DNA from: Stemphylium vesicarium
Lineage: Eukaryota; Ascomycota; Dothideomycetes; Pleosporales; Pleosporaceae
DNA: 64,000 nucleotides
Assembly (NCBI GenBank): GCA_004380135.1
Contig: QXCR01000008.1
Location: forward strand, 124,001-188,000
Direction: 5' to 3'
Under the pieces are notes generated by a model. It worked only from the letters and a program-made list of their open reading frames with translations, ran no database searches and had not been told where the DNA came from. A program made the position numbers and the translations under genes. The stretch's first letter is position 1; each line of letters begins with the position of its first letter. Shown here piece after piece: positions 33,663 to 43,173 of the stretch.

Positions 33663-33771
33663 GGTCGCTTAGCTCAGTTGGTTAGAGCGTGGTGCTAATA
33701 CATCACGTGATTCATCACGAGTCACGAGACTTTAAACGCCAAGGTCGCGAGTTCGACCCTCGTAGTGACCA
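33663..33771 (+). tRNA. tRNA-Ile (anticodon AAU) with 35-nt intron
   Basis: Cloverleaf: acceptor 33663-33669 with 33764-33770, D arm GCTC/GAGC, anticodon stem 33690-33694 with 33737-33741, anticodon AAT 33697-33699, T arm GCGAG TTCGACC CTCGT. The intron 33701-33735 follows position 37, the normal site for nuclear tRNA introns. Discriminator base A at 33771. CCA is not encoded, as expected for eukaryotes. Confidence 0.95.
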
Positions 33772-33774
33772 GTC

Positions 33775-33784
33775 TTTTCTTTTT
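33775..33784 (+). terminator. RNA polymerase III terminator of tRNA-Ile
   Basis: Two T runs (four and five T) start four bases after the tRNA 3' end. Confidence 0.85.
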
Positions 33785-34500
33785 GCTGTTCGGACTACAT
33801 CGGTTTCCTCTTTTTTGCTCGTACGGTCGGATTTGAGATTGAATGTTCTAATCAACTAACACAAAGAGGGAGCTGCGGATGTTGGGGGGTTTGACATCTT
33901 GAGGTTTAGTTAGGAGATCAAAGTGTAGTAAATGCTCGGAGGATGTCGTACATTATGTGATTGAACGTGGTTTGTGTCGGTCTCTTTTTTCGTTTCTTCT
34001 CTTAATACAACGGGGAACAACAAGCTAGAAAGTTACATCTGTATTTCTACTATATTCCTCACATGCCAATGTACAAGCCGGGTGACTACATAGAACAATC
34101 TCCATCTGACAGCGTAGCATGTTAAGAAACTCCGTGGCAACTACATTTTCCTGTTCATTTTGACTTGCTCCGTCCCAAACAACAGCACAATACAGTGCTC
34201 CAACTCATATTCGCACCTCTTTCGAGTGCAGCAGGTATAGCCGCACCATCTGCTCTTGGTACCACTGATGGTAGTGGTGGCTGTAGCAATGGTACACTGA
34301 CATCCCCTTCTCCTTCTTCTCCCTCGTCCCCCTTACGTTCGTGGTTTTGTAGCGACGTCTGCGTTATTTTCGTTAGCCAAAGGGTTGTTCGTAAGTAGAT
34401 ACTGTTTTTCTGCGGTATGATGGACAGTGAAGAAATGACAGGGTGGGTGAGTGGGTGTAGACGAGGCGATGTGTAAGTGGACGGGGATATAAAACTGACT
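33785..34500. other. Intergenic, no recognised feature
   Basis: Between tRNA-Ile and the 3' end of the Q-rich gene; AT-richer than the neighbours, no supported gene. Confidence 0.5.
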
Positions 34501-35712
34501 TCATACACTTGTGTTCAGCTCTTCCTCCTGCTGTTTGCCCTGAGTTTGAGGAATCGGAACGGGTTGCGGTGGCGAAGCCGTGGCTGCCGGTGCTGGCGCT
34601 GGTGCTGATGCTTCCGCGGTGGGTGTATCGGGGATGGGGGTGGATGTGGATGTGGATGCAGGGGAACATGGAGGTCGCTGCTGCTGACGTTGTTTTCGCT
34701 GTCGTTGTTGTTGTCGTTGCAATTGTTGCAATTGTTGCCGATGTTGCTGATGTTGCTGTTGCCGCAGATGTGCCAGTAGTTCCAGTTGTTGCAGTTGTTC
34801 CCGTGGTTGCAGTTGTCGGGCTTGTTGCACTTGTTGCTGATGTTGTAGTTCTTGCAGATGTTGCTGTTGCTGCAGACGTGCCAGTTGTTCCTGTACGGGA
34901 GGTTGCACTTGTCGCTGTGCCTGTTGTACATCTTGAACCATCTCCTCCCGCACTTGTAGTGGTTGCTCTACAGCGCCAGGACTCTGTACTGACTGCTCAT
35001 CCATCTGTACAGCTTCTGAAGACGAATGGTGCCGTCTACCCAACCTCGCAATGCGGAGGCTCAGCCTCGGGTGCGGTTGTTGCTCACTCCCTTCTTCCTG
35101 TGACCTTTTCAACTGACTGTTTGCATCAGTCCCAGCCCTCTTATCCCGTTTCAGCCACTCCTTCTCCCTCTTCTCAGCTTCCTTCGCTTCCTTCACCATC
35201 CTCGACCTCTCCTTCTTACTTATCTTACCCTCCCCGCCCAACAACTCCCTCTCCCTAATCCGTTCCATCTTCTCCCACTCATCCAGTCCCATCCAGCCAT
35301 CCCCCCTTCCTCCCCCTTCACTAATTTCTCCTCTCCCTTCAACACCATTCCCATCTAACCTCACAACAGCAACACTCGCCTCCATACCCGCAGTAGCTAG
35401 ACTCGCCCGTCGCCTCACTCTCTCGTTCAAGTAACTGCGAGGCCCTCTACTTTCTCCGAACCAATATGGCATAGGATTTCCCGTTGCGCGCCGCGCTTCG
35501 GAGTATTCACGGTCGCTGGGGATGCAGCTGAAGCCTGTTAGGTAGAGTGTCGGGGTGGGAGCGGAGTCTGCGTCATCTGCTTGGGCTGTGGGTGTGGAAG
35601 CCGAAGTAGAAGCCGAAGCCGAAGTGGTAGAGCGAGCGCGGTTTACGGCGGCGGAAGAAGATGAAAAGGGAGACTTGGTGGAACGTTGTGCTGGGGGGTA
35701 TGGCCACGTCAT
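34501..35712 (-). CDS. Q-rich hypothetical protein
   Basis: Single exon of 403 residues from ATG 35712. The N-terminus is Ser/Ala-rich; a conserved-looking core follows at about 52-105 (LYLTGFSCIPSDREYSEARRATGNPMPYWFGESRGPRSYLNERVRRR), then a charged region (SKKERSRMVKEAKEAEKREKEWLKRDKR) that should be helical. Residues 260-355 are dominated by Q, L and H (about 34660-34940), from a degenerate CAN-type repeat. The tail is Pro/Ala-rich. The YWFGESRGPRSYLNERVRR motif hints at a conserved ascomycete family, but I recognise no function. No membrane segment. The Q-rich part may differ in length between strains. Confidence 0.65.
   Translation of the reverse strand: MTWPYPPAQRSTKSPFSSSSAAVNRARSTTSASASTSASTPTAQADDADSAPTPTLYLTGFSCIPSDREYSEARRATGNPMPYWFGESRGPRSYLNERVRRRASLATAGMEASVAVVRLDGNGVEGRGEISEGGGRGDGWMGLDEWEKMERIRERELLGGEGKISKKERSRMVKEAKEAEKREKEWLKRDKRAGTDANSQLKRSQEEGSEQQPHPRLSLRIARLGRRHHSSSEAVQMDEQSVQSPGAVEQPLQVREEMVQDVQQAQRQVQPPVQEQLARLQQQQHLQELQHQQQVQQARQLQPREQLQQLELLAHLRQQQHQQHRQQLQQLQRQQQRQRKQRQQQRPPCSPASTSTSTPIPDTPTAEASAPAPAPAATASPPQPVPIPQTQGKQQEEELNTSV
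34660..34940 (-). repeat. Degenerate CAN/CTG-type coding repeat (poly-Q region)
   Basis: Interrupted run of CAA/CAG/CTG codons on the minus strand, translated as a Q/L-rich tract. All three phases are partly open here, which produces long shadow frames. Confidence 0.8.
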
Positions 35713-36246
35713 TTTGGGGTTTTACGGGGGTTATCGGTTGGGGTTTGTAGGTTGGCTTGTCGCGCCTATGTGTGTGTGTGTGTGGTATTTGGAAGGTTTC
35801 AAGGGCGACGGGTTTGCTTGTATCCTGTTCTTGTTCTGGCCCAAAGATGGTAATGGAAGGGAAAAGCAAAAAGATGTTCATTTAGAGCTTTTGTATCATT
35901 CTGCCTGCCGGGCTTATCACATGTGATGTATTGTGCTGGCAGTACCATGGTACAGCTACCCCTTTCGTGATGTGCGTTTGGACGTATCGTCTGGGCGGCT
36001 TCTCTAAGCATGGAGGTTTGAGTGGTTTTAGCACGTGGGTACTGCGGGCACACGAAAGTGATTGGTTTCCTATCGATGTCTCGGTAATGGAGACGCGAAT
36101 ATGGCATGCAGGTTGAATCGTAGTCCTGCATTGGAAGCTGTTAGAACATGTGGGTGTGTTATTGCAGAACTTTGCCCTGTGTACTTTCAAGCCATCATGC
36201 TTTTATCTTATGCCTCTCCAACCGTCGCGTTCTGTAGCTTCTAGAC
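35713..36246. other. Intergenic; promoter of Q-rich gene, includes GT microsatellite
   Basis: Includes a TG dinucleotide run (35769-35784). No supported gene. Confidence 0.5.
35769..35784 (+). repeat. TG dinucleotide microsatellite
   Basis: Eight perfect TG units upstream of the Q-rich gene. Confidence 0.95.
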
Positions 36247-37303
36247 TTATGCGAGCTTTCCGGGTACAAAAGGTAGGCCACCGCTCAACCCACCGTCTAC
36301 AGCCCAAGCCTGCGCATTGACATAGCTAGCCTCATCGCTTGCCAGGAACAGAACGGCGCGTGCAATCTCATCAGGCTGTCCACCCCTCTGTAGCGGATTC
36401 AACTGCCCAATCTTCTTCTCGCTTCCCCTCTTCCTCGCCGCATCGTATGTGACTAGTGTCATACCCGTTTCAATCAGTCCCGGACAAACAGCGTTACAAC
36501 GGATACCGGAGCCAGCAAGTTGGTAGGCGCACGTCTGCATCAGACTGACGACTGCGGCTTTGGAGGCAGAGTAGTCGGTAGGACCGGCATTCGAGCGCAG
36601 ACCTGCTACACTCGCTGTAGCGATGATGCTACCACTGGGATACGGTTTCTGCTCCGAGGTCTTGAGCATAGCGCGAGACGCGTGTTTTGCGGCTAGGAAC
36701 ACGGATAATGCGTTTGTGCGCAAAACGTTCATGAAGCCTTCTGTTGACTCCTCCCAGAACACCTTGCCAGAGGATATTCCCGCGTTGGCAAAGAAGACGT
36801 CGAGACGGCCGTACTCGTCTAAAGCTTCCTGGCATATTTTTTGTACGGAACTCTCATCTGCGGCATCGAATTGTCGGGTGTGAACGTCGGTGGAAGGGTA
36901 CAAGCTGTTCAGTTCGCGCTTGTGCTTGTCGAGGTGGGAGTTGGAGAAGTCGCAGATGTAGATTGCGCGAGCGCCGTTGCGCGCGAATTGATGCGCACTC
37001 GCACGACCGATACCAATCTCAGAGTTTGCTCCTGGATGGCATGTAAGCTTAAAAGATAGATTGCGAGGGTGGTAGTATGCATACCAGTAACTATGATGAC
37101 CTTCCCTTTCACTCGTCTATAATACCGTCAGTTCAATTTAATTGCTTGAAATAACATGTCACTTCTCATACTCACTGGCTTCCCAGATCTCCAGCTATAC
37201 TCCTAATTCCACGCATACCCTCAAATGTCTCAGCTTCGGGCAGAGGCTCACAGAGCTCCTTGCTCACGTCCTGCTTTTCGACCTTTGGCATTGAAGTAGG
37301 CAT
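36247..37303 (-). CDS. Short-chain dehydrogenase/reductase (SDR)
   Basis: Three exons on the minus strand: 37176-37303, 37085-37116 and 36247-37031, giving 314 residues. The 32-nt middle exon encodes RVKGKVIIVTG, the strand and first half of the nucleotide-binding TGxxxxIG motif (TGANSEIGIG), which is completed by exon 3. Other classical SDR marks are FANAGIS (NAG), a conserved Ser in TASVAGLRS, catalytic YSASK and PGLIETGM. The C-terminus ends AWAVDGGLSGG, as in FabG-like enzymes. The N-terminal 42 residues (MPTSMPKVEKQDVSKELCEP...) precede the fold. Substrate unknown; the acidic residue in YICDFSN after the second strand suggests NAD preference, which is inference. Confidence 0.93.
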
Positions 37304-38183
37304 TTTGGCTGTCCTGTCTGAGGGTTGAAAGTAAAAAGTGCAGAACTGACGCGATCTGCGAATAGTAAGGGTTGCGAGTGGCCTTGACGCTGTTTAGTGA
37401 AGTTGCGGAGTCTGGAAGCGGAGGTTAGGGAAATCTGGGGAAGATGCCGAGGTACCTAGGTATGGAGTCCGGTTACGCGACGTCATCGGCTATAGAGGAG
37501 CGCGTATGCCGTTCTTTAAGGCATCAACGAATCGACTAGACATTGGGATGTAAAGGCGTACAGCTTAATGATAATGAGTATCTGTTGACATTCGATTAGG
37601 CCGAAATACTACTTTAATATTTGCAGCCACGACACTATCCTACATGCATGCGCCACACCAGATTACGGAAAGCCACTCACCATCTTCTCTGGCCTGAGGA
37701 GTTACAAGAGAAGGGAAAAGTAATTCCACCTGGATTCGCCAAAAAGAAAAGATGAGAGAGAACAGAGACTAAAACAAATGTCATGAACACGGCTAGATTC
37801 GAACTAGCATCCCCCACGTTCCCCCCAGCGACTTGCCAGCTCTCGTTCCTCTCGGTACCAACACTCCGTTAGGAACGTCTAGCACAAGGGCATCAAAAGC
37901 AGCTCTTCAGCCGTGGGTTTTACGGTGTGAGTGTCTTAGCCATTGGACTGCGCGTTTTTGCGATGTTGAGTTGGTTGGAAAGGTGTGGAGATATAAATCC
38001 CCTGGGAATGTGGCGTGAGAAAGAGGGGTGAGCGAGATAAGGGCGTACATCTTAGTCCGTCCTGTGTAGTTCAACTGACATTATTTTCGCTAGAATATGC
38101 CGTAATAAACTACCTTTGCACAAGCACAATCACTATCCTTATCCTACATACATGCGTGCGCCCACATCAGATAACCCAGAATC
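37304..38183. other. Intergenic with degenerate CLF1 3'-end copy and tRNA-like element
   Basis: Contains a diverged copy of the CLF1 3' end (about 37600-37690) and a minus-strand tRNA-like T arm (37792-37808). No protein gene is supported. Confidence 0.5.
37600..37690 (-). pseudogene. Degenerate copy of the CLF1 3' end and flank
   Basis: Blocks such as CACTATCC, CTACAT-CATGCG, CCACA-CAGAT and ACTC-CCATC occur in the same order here and at about 38090-38200, where they form the CLF1 3' flank and last codons. Spacing between copies is about 500 bp. Identity is partial with small gaps. Judged by eye only. Confidence 0.45.
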
Positions 38184-40304
38184 TTACTCGCCATCCTGCT
38201 TGATTGCTGGCTGAGAAGGCTCCTCCCCGTCCTCTTTGACTGCCGCTTGAGCAGCCTTGGCCATTTTCCATTTCTGCGCGTTAGCCAGGAGTTTAGCCAG
38301 GTTGGCAGCGCTCTCATCATCGGCAGGGAACACGTAATCGACATACTCCTCGAAGCTGTCGTCGTCGAGCTTTCTCCTCTTCTTGACTTTGCGCGGCAGT
38401 TGTTTCTCAATCTTCTCTTTGTCTTCTGGGCTGCCATGGACGTCTTCAAATGACTTCCACGCGCTGAGCAGAGCCACGCGATCTTCTTTGAGCTCGCGTT
38501 CCTTGAGACGTGTGTGGGCGCGCGTGAAGACTTGACGGGCGCGTGATTTGGCGGCTTCGCTGATGGTCTCGTCGTCTTCGGGTGCGGACTCGTCGGGCAC
38601 ACTGAGCTCGAATTGGGCCCATGATGTCCATACCTTGACGTGATCTGTCTTTTCCAGAAGACGCTCGTAGAGTGCGCGTGTGCGTTCGTACTCGCCCTCG
38701 CCTTCCTCAAAGTCAATGTACGCCTTCCAGAGGAGTTCAGGCATGTCTAGTTGTGGCTCATCAACGGCGAGCTCGAAAATAGCCCGCGCCCGGTCAAGGT
38801 CGTCAAGGCCACGCTCCAACTCGGCAAACTTGATCCAGGTCTGGCAGTTCGATCCGTTCCACTCAATGTACTTGGTGTAGAGCTGCCGGCAGCGGTTGAA
38901 TTCAAAGAGCTTCATTTCGAGCTCAATGTATCCTTTGAAGAGCTTATCCTTCGGGCACATGCCCAAACTCTGACCGAGCAGTTTGCGCGCTGTGGTAAGC
39001 TGGCCTTGTCTTACCTCAAAGTGGGCAAACATCAGCCATACCTTGGCGAATGTGAAGCGTTTGTGGGGAAGCAAGCGGATGCACTCCTGGTATATTTGGC
39101 GTGTACGCTCAATGTCCTTGGAAACGGTCTCTTCGTAAACGGCATAAAATAACCATAGGTAAATATACCGTCTCCAGTGTCGTTTCTCTTGTGTTGGCGG
39201 TATTTGAGCAATCGCTCGCTCGTAAATGTCCCGGACTCGGTCCTGGTTGCCAGAGGTCTCTTCTAACTGCGCAAAGTCGATCCACGCATCGTAATTTTTG
39301 GGGTTCTCCTTGATTTGCTCCTCATAGTGCACTCGACGTTTCGACAGGACGACATCCTCGATACCGTCTCGGTCTCCGTATTGCTTCTCAAAGGTTGTAA
39401 AAGCCTTGTGTAGGTTGACAGATTTTGATCGTGGCATACGGTCGAGGGCAAACTTGTAGATGGCTCGGGCACGCTCCAGCTCCTTCAGTCTTGCTTCGAA
39501 TTTGGCATATGCCATGAAGAGCTTCTCGTCCATGAATTCATCTCCGAGCGCGGTGACGGCGGTACCGTAGACGTCGCGCACGAGATCGCTCGTGCCGTTT
39601 TCTTCTTCGAACTTGGCCCATTTGATCCACTGCGAAATGTTAGTGTCTTGATGGTAGTCGCCGAAGGGTGGTATGCTTACGTTCTTTGGTTCAGGGTGGA
39701 CAACGGTGAACCTCTCGAAAATAGCGCGACATCTTTCGAATTCCCCATGTCTCTTCTCCAGCTTGATGTATGAACTCCAAGCTGCCTCCTCAGGCTCCCA
39801 CTGCATCCAGCGTTCAAAGACGGACCTTGCACCGTCGATGTTGCCGAGCGTCTCCTCCATGTAGACATACTTGTACCAGATCTTGTCCACTCGTGGGAGA
39901 ATGGTGACGGCGCGGTCAAGAAGGTTGCGCGCATGCTGGATGTTTCGATGCTTCATCTCGGAATCGATGTAACGCAGCCATAATGCGACGGATGTGGAGT
40001 CTACATCCAGAGCTCTTTCGAAGATGGATCGCGCGCGCCTGTACTCCTTCTGTTCCAATTCCCAGGAAGCGTAGCGCATCCAGTTGTTCATGTTGATACG
40101 GTTCCTGCGCACATAGTCTTCAAACTCCTTTCTCTTCCTGCCCTGGAACTCATGCAGCTCTTCCAGGTCAGCGAAGCGCTGGGTAGGCGCCTTGAGCTTC
40201 TCATCTTGACGGTCGACGGCTTCGCGCAAGAGTTGCTCTGCTGAGATCTGGATGGGTGCGGCGGCCTTGTTCTTAACCCGTGGCGGGCCCCGTGACGCCT
40301 CCAT
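38184..40304 (-). CDS. CLF1: Pre-mRNA-splicing factor Clf1/Syf3 (crooked neck)
   Basis: Two exons on the minus strand, 39681-40304 and 38184-39629, give 689 residues, matching the family (yeast Clf1 687). The 51-nt intron 39630-39680 (donor GTAAGC, branch CACTAAC, acceptor CGCAG) is a multiple of three and stop-free, so the unspliced frame reads through; splicing gives the family sequence PEPKN|WIKWAKFEEENG. The protein is built of about 15 HAT repeats (WxxYxxxE...A R...FERAL), from NNWMRYASWELEQKEYRRARSIFERAL onward, with a basic, acidic tail (KKRRKLDDDSFEEYVDYVFP). Clf1 is a scaffold of the NineTeen complex in the spliceosome. Divergent from PRP31. Confidence 0.96.
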   Translation of the reverse strand: MEASRGPPRVKNKAAAPIQISAEQLLREAVDRQDEKLKAPTQRFADLEELHEFQGRKRKEFEDYVRRNRINMNNWMRYASWELEQKEYRRARSIFERALDVDSTSVALWLRYIDSEMKHRNIQHARNLLDRAVTILPRVDKIWYKYVYMEETLGNIDGARSVFERWMQWEPEEAAWSSYIKLEKRHGEFERCRAIFERFTVVHPEPKNVSIPPFGDYHQDTNISQWIKWAKFEEENGTSDLVRDVYGTAVTALGDEFMDEKLFMAYAKFEARLKELERARAIYKFALDRMPRSKSVNLHKAFTTFEKQYGDRDGIEDVVLSKRRVHYEEQIKENPKNYDAWIDFAQLEETSGNQDRVRDIYERAIAQIPPTQEKRHWRRYIYLWLFYAVYEETVSKDIERTRQIYQECIRLLPHKRFTFAKVWLMFAHFEVRQGQLTTARKLLGQSLGMCPKDKLFKGYIELEMKLFEFNRCRQLYTKYIEWNGSNCQTWIKFAELERGLDDLDRARAIFELAVDEPQLDMPELLWKAYIDFEEGEGEYERTRALYERLLEKTDHVKVWTSWAQFELSVPDESAPEDDETISEAAKSRARQVFTRAHTRLKERELKEDRVALLSAWKSFEDVHGSPEDKEKIEKQLPRKVKKRRKLDDDSFEEYVDYVFPADDESAANLAKLLANAQKWKMAKAAQAAVKEDGEEPSQPAIKQDGE

Positions 40305-40873
40305 GTTTGCGAGTGGAATGCGATGTACTCGAGTATATGCGACGAATACGCGTTGTGTGTGGATGGGAAGACGGTTGCGACTGGCTGGTGTTGGGTGAGA
40401 AAGTTGGAGAAGCTCGGATCAGAAGCCCGAGGGTCGACCGTGGATACGTGCGCCCTGCAGCCCGCGGCGCAAGGGCTAGGCGACAGCGATAGCGTTGGCG
40501 ATTAGTGACTGTCGAAAGTGCTGCTGCCCTGCGATTGACTTCTTCACTACACCTTCACAAAGTTGAGGACGCGACTTGACATCGCGCAACTTTTACCCGC
40601 GCCGCGCCAAGCAACTAACACACTTTCACGTCACTGCCGTCGCAACCTGCCACATCCCCACGACACTCAGTCTCACCAACACGGAACTCGACCGGCGGCC
40701 AACCCAAGGCGACAGGTACGTATACTATTGCGCCATACCGAATCCAACACTCAACCAAACTTTACTAGGAGGGTAACCTCCCGCCGCCGTCGCGACTGCT
40801 TCGATCCACGCGCAACCACAAATACTTTCGGCCTACATCTTGAAAAGCGCATCTTTTCAGCCCACACATAGCC
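40305..40873. promoter_or_regulatory. Shared divergent promoter of CLF1 and PRP31
   Basis: 569 bp between the two start codons, GC-rich, no TATA box. A possible leader intron before PRP31 (donor GGTACGT at about 40714, acceptor CTAG near 40770) would lie in the 5' untranslated region. Confidence 0.5.
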
Positions 40874-42532
40874 ATGGCAACCCTCGAGCAGGAGCTTCTC
40901 GCCGACTTTGCCGACAGTGGAGACGAAGATGTGCAAGATTTGGAGAATGATTTTGCTGAGGGGGGAGACAACGAGGATGATGACATGGTAGATGAAGAGG
41001 CCGAGTACAAGGAGAAGGAGAAAAAAGACAACAAGGGACCCGCAGACGTTCGATCCGCTCAACAACTCAAGGCGAACCTAGAATCCATCCTCGCGCGCAT
41101 CGAAGAAACCAAGGATCAGATGGACGTTGTTGACGGCGAGTCGTTTGAAGACTCTCCAGAATACAAGCTCCTCACCGAGGCGAACGAGTTTTCCACCCAG
41201 ATCGACGGCGAAATTGCTGCCGTGCACAAGTTCATCCGCGACCACTACTCAGCCTTCTTCCCGCATTTGGAGGATTTGATCAAGAACCCGGTCGTATACG
41301 CGCGAGCATGTTTGGTCATTGGTGGTGGACCCTTGAAGGACATCAAGACCATTACGCCCCAGCTAAAGGCGATCGAGGGCCTCGAGCCTGCTCAGGTCAT
41401 GATTGTCGAGATTGAAGCCACGCGCGTGGAGGGAAGACTTCTAGACGAGACAGAGCTGAGTCTGATTTCAAACGCATGCAACCTGCTGCTTGAGTTGAAC
41501 GCTGCAAAATCAAAGATTCTGGGTTTCGTCGAGTCTCGAACCGAGGTCTTTTGCCCAAATCTCACAGCGCTTATCGGATCTCTGACAGCTGCGCATCTCA
41601 TCTCCTACTCTGGAGGTATCTCGAATCTAGCCAAAACTCCTGCTTGTAACATTGCACCCCTGGGTTCGACCAAAGTCTCCGGAGCTACCGTCGGTCTCTC
41701 GAACATTGGCTTGAGACACGAGGGTTATCTTTACCACAGCGAGATTATCCAGAACCAAAGGCCAGATCTTCGTAAACAAGCCCTGCGCATCGTTTCTGCC
41801 AAGGTTATCCTCGCAGCCCGAGTAGACGCCCACTCCGGCTCCCGCAACCCTGATATCGGCATGGACCTAAGGAAAGAATGTGAACGCCGCCTAGACAAGT
41901 TAACCGAGATACCCGCGAACCAAAAAGGCCAGCGCGCTCTCCCTGTACCAGACGAAAAGCCATCACGCAAGCGCGGTGGACGCCGTGCCAGAAAGGCCAA
42001 GGAAGCAACAGCCATGACCGAAATTCGCAAAGCACAGAACAGGATGACGTTCGGCAAGGAAGAGAAGGAAGTCGGCTACGGCGACTCGACAAAGGGCATG
42101 GGCATGATTGGAGCCACCGACACAGGCCGTCTCCGAGCCCAGCAAATCGACCCCAAAACGCGCGCCAAGCTCAGCAAGAAGAACCCCGGTTGGGGCGGAG
42201 ACACAACTCTTGGTGCAGCCTCTTCCCTCAAAGGCTTCGGCGGCGGCGGCACAGCAACCAGTCTCCGCGCACAGGGTCTGCGAACTGGCGGCGTGGGTCT
42301 TGGTGGCGGTGGCGGCGCGGGAACAAACTCTATCGCTTTCACACCCGTCCAGGGTCTAGAGCTTGTTGATCCCAAGGCCCGCGAGGAAATGAATCGCAAG
42401 CGCAAGGCCGAAGATGATCGCTGGTTCAAGGGTGGTTCGTTCACGCAGCTTAATGGTGGTAATTCGAAGGTGGATGCTGGAGGCTTCAAGGTACCTGCTT
42501 TGCCGAATAAGAAGCCAAAGTCGGACTCTTAG
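40874..42532 (+). CDS. PRP31: U4/U6-U5 tri-snRNP protein Prp31
   Basis: Single exon of 552 residues from ATG 40874. The N-terminus is acidic (DSGDEDVQDLENDFAEGGDNEDDDM). The central NOP domain (about 85-330) has a coiled coil and the RNA/15.5K contact HLISYSGGISNLAKTPACNIAPLGS. The C-terminal Prp31 region has basic RKRGGRRARKAKEATAMTEIRKAQNRMTFG, which usually includes the nuclear signal. A Gly-rich linker (GFGGGGTATSL, GLGGGGGAGTNS) precedes the end FTPVQGLELVDPKA. Prp31 holds U4 and U6 snRNPs to U5 by binding the 15.5K-U4 complex. No intron is needed. Confidence 0.96.
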   Translation: MATLEQELLADFADSGDEDVQDLENDFAEGGDNEDDDMVDEEAEYKEKEKKDNKGPADVRSAQQLKANLESILARIEETKDQMDVVDGESFEDSPEYKLLTEANEFSTQIDGEIAAVHKFIRDHYSAFFPHLEDLIKNPVVYARACLVIGGGPLKDIKTITPQLKAIEGLEPAQVMIVEIEATRVEGRLLDETELSLISNACNLLLELNAAKSKILGFVESRTEVFCPNLTALIGSLTAAHLISYSGGISNLAKTPACNIAPLGSTKVSGATVGLSNIGLRHEGYLYHSEIIQNQRPDLRKQALRIVSAKVILAARVDAHSGSRNPDIGMDLRKECERRLDKLTEIPANQKGQRALPVPDEKPSRKRGGRRARKAKEATAMTEIRKAQNRMTFGKEEKEVGYGDSTKGMGMIGATDTGRLRAQQIDPKTRAKLSKKNPGWGGDTTLGAASSLKGFGGGGTATSLRAQGLRTGGVGLGGGGGAGTNSIAFTPVQGLELVDPKAREEMNRKRKAEDDRWFKGGSFTQLNGGNSKVDAGGFKVPALPNKKPKSDS

Positions 42533-43155
42533 GCAGGCACATGTGAGGGGGGTGGGGTGTGTGGGGTATGTTATAATATCTCAGCATGAATGGCGTATGG
42601 CATTTCCGGCATTTTCAGCAGGATGGAAAAGGGCATGGGTGGCGTTTTTGTTCTTCATCGATTCATGTCCTCTACGGTATGAAGTTGGACGGATATCTCT
42701 TCTTATTATTTTCTCGGACTGTATGAGAGAATATTAGATGTTAACCATGTCTCAACAAATCAAGTCTTATCTAATTGAATTTATCTTTCGATCCCCTGCA
42801 TCTGCCTCGTTTCTCCTTGTTCTCTCTAGTATATACATGCTTGCTAGGAACACTAACAAAGAAAATGGAAAACGTCTACTACACTGCTCTAGGTCTGCTT
42901 TTGAACACAAAGGCGATGTTGATGGCGGAAAGGGTAGCGCGTCGTTAGATGGTACAATAAAAGGAGATGAAAGACCATAGAAAGATGGAAGTATTTAGAA
43001 TGGACAATGGAATGCTAGTGTTAGCGAAATATTCATGCAGAGTTGTTAGAGCAAATGTAAGAGAAGATTGATTGTAGGGACGAGAAAGTATTTAGTGGTC
43101 TGTACATGGGTTGGGTGGAGGGTGAGAGACTCATGGGCCGTGATGGATAGCCTTG

Positions 43156-43173
43156 CTCTCTCTCTCTCTCTCT
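43156..43173 (+). repeat. CT dinucleotide microsatellite
   Basis: Nine CT units in the gene-poor region. Confidence 0.95.

Noticed and set aside
37783..37956. A functional intron-containing tRNA on the minus strand
   Set aside because: T arm and D-arm-like parts are present, but no anticodon stem-loop with T33 can be drawn and the spacing is too long. Kept only as a tRNA-like finding.
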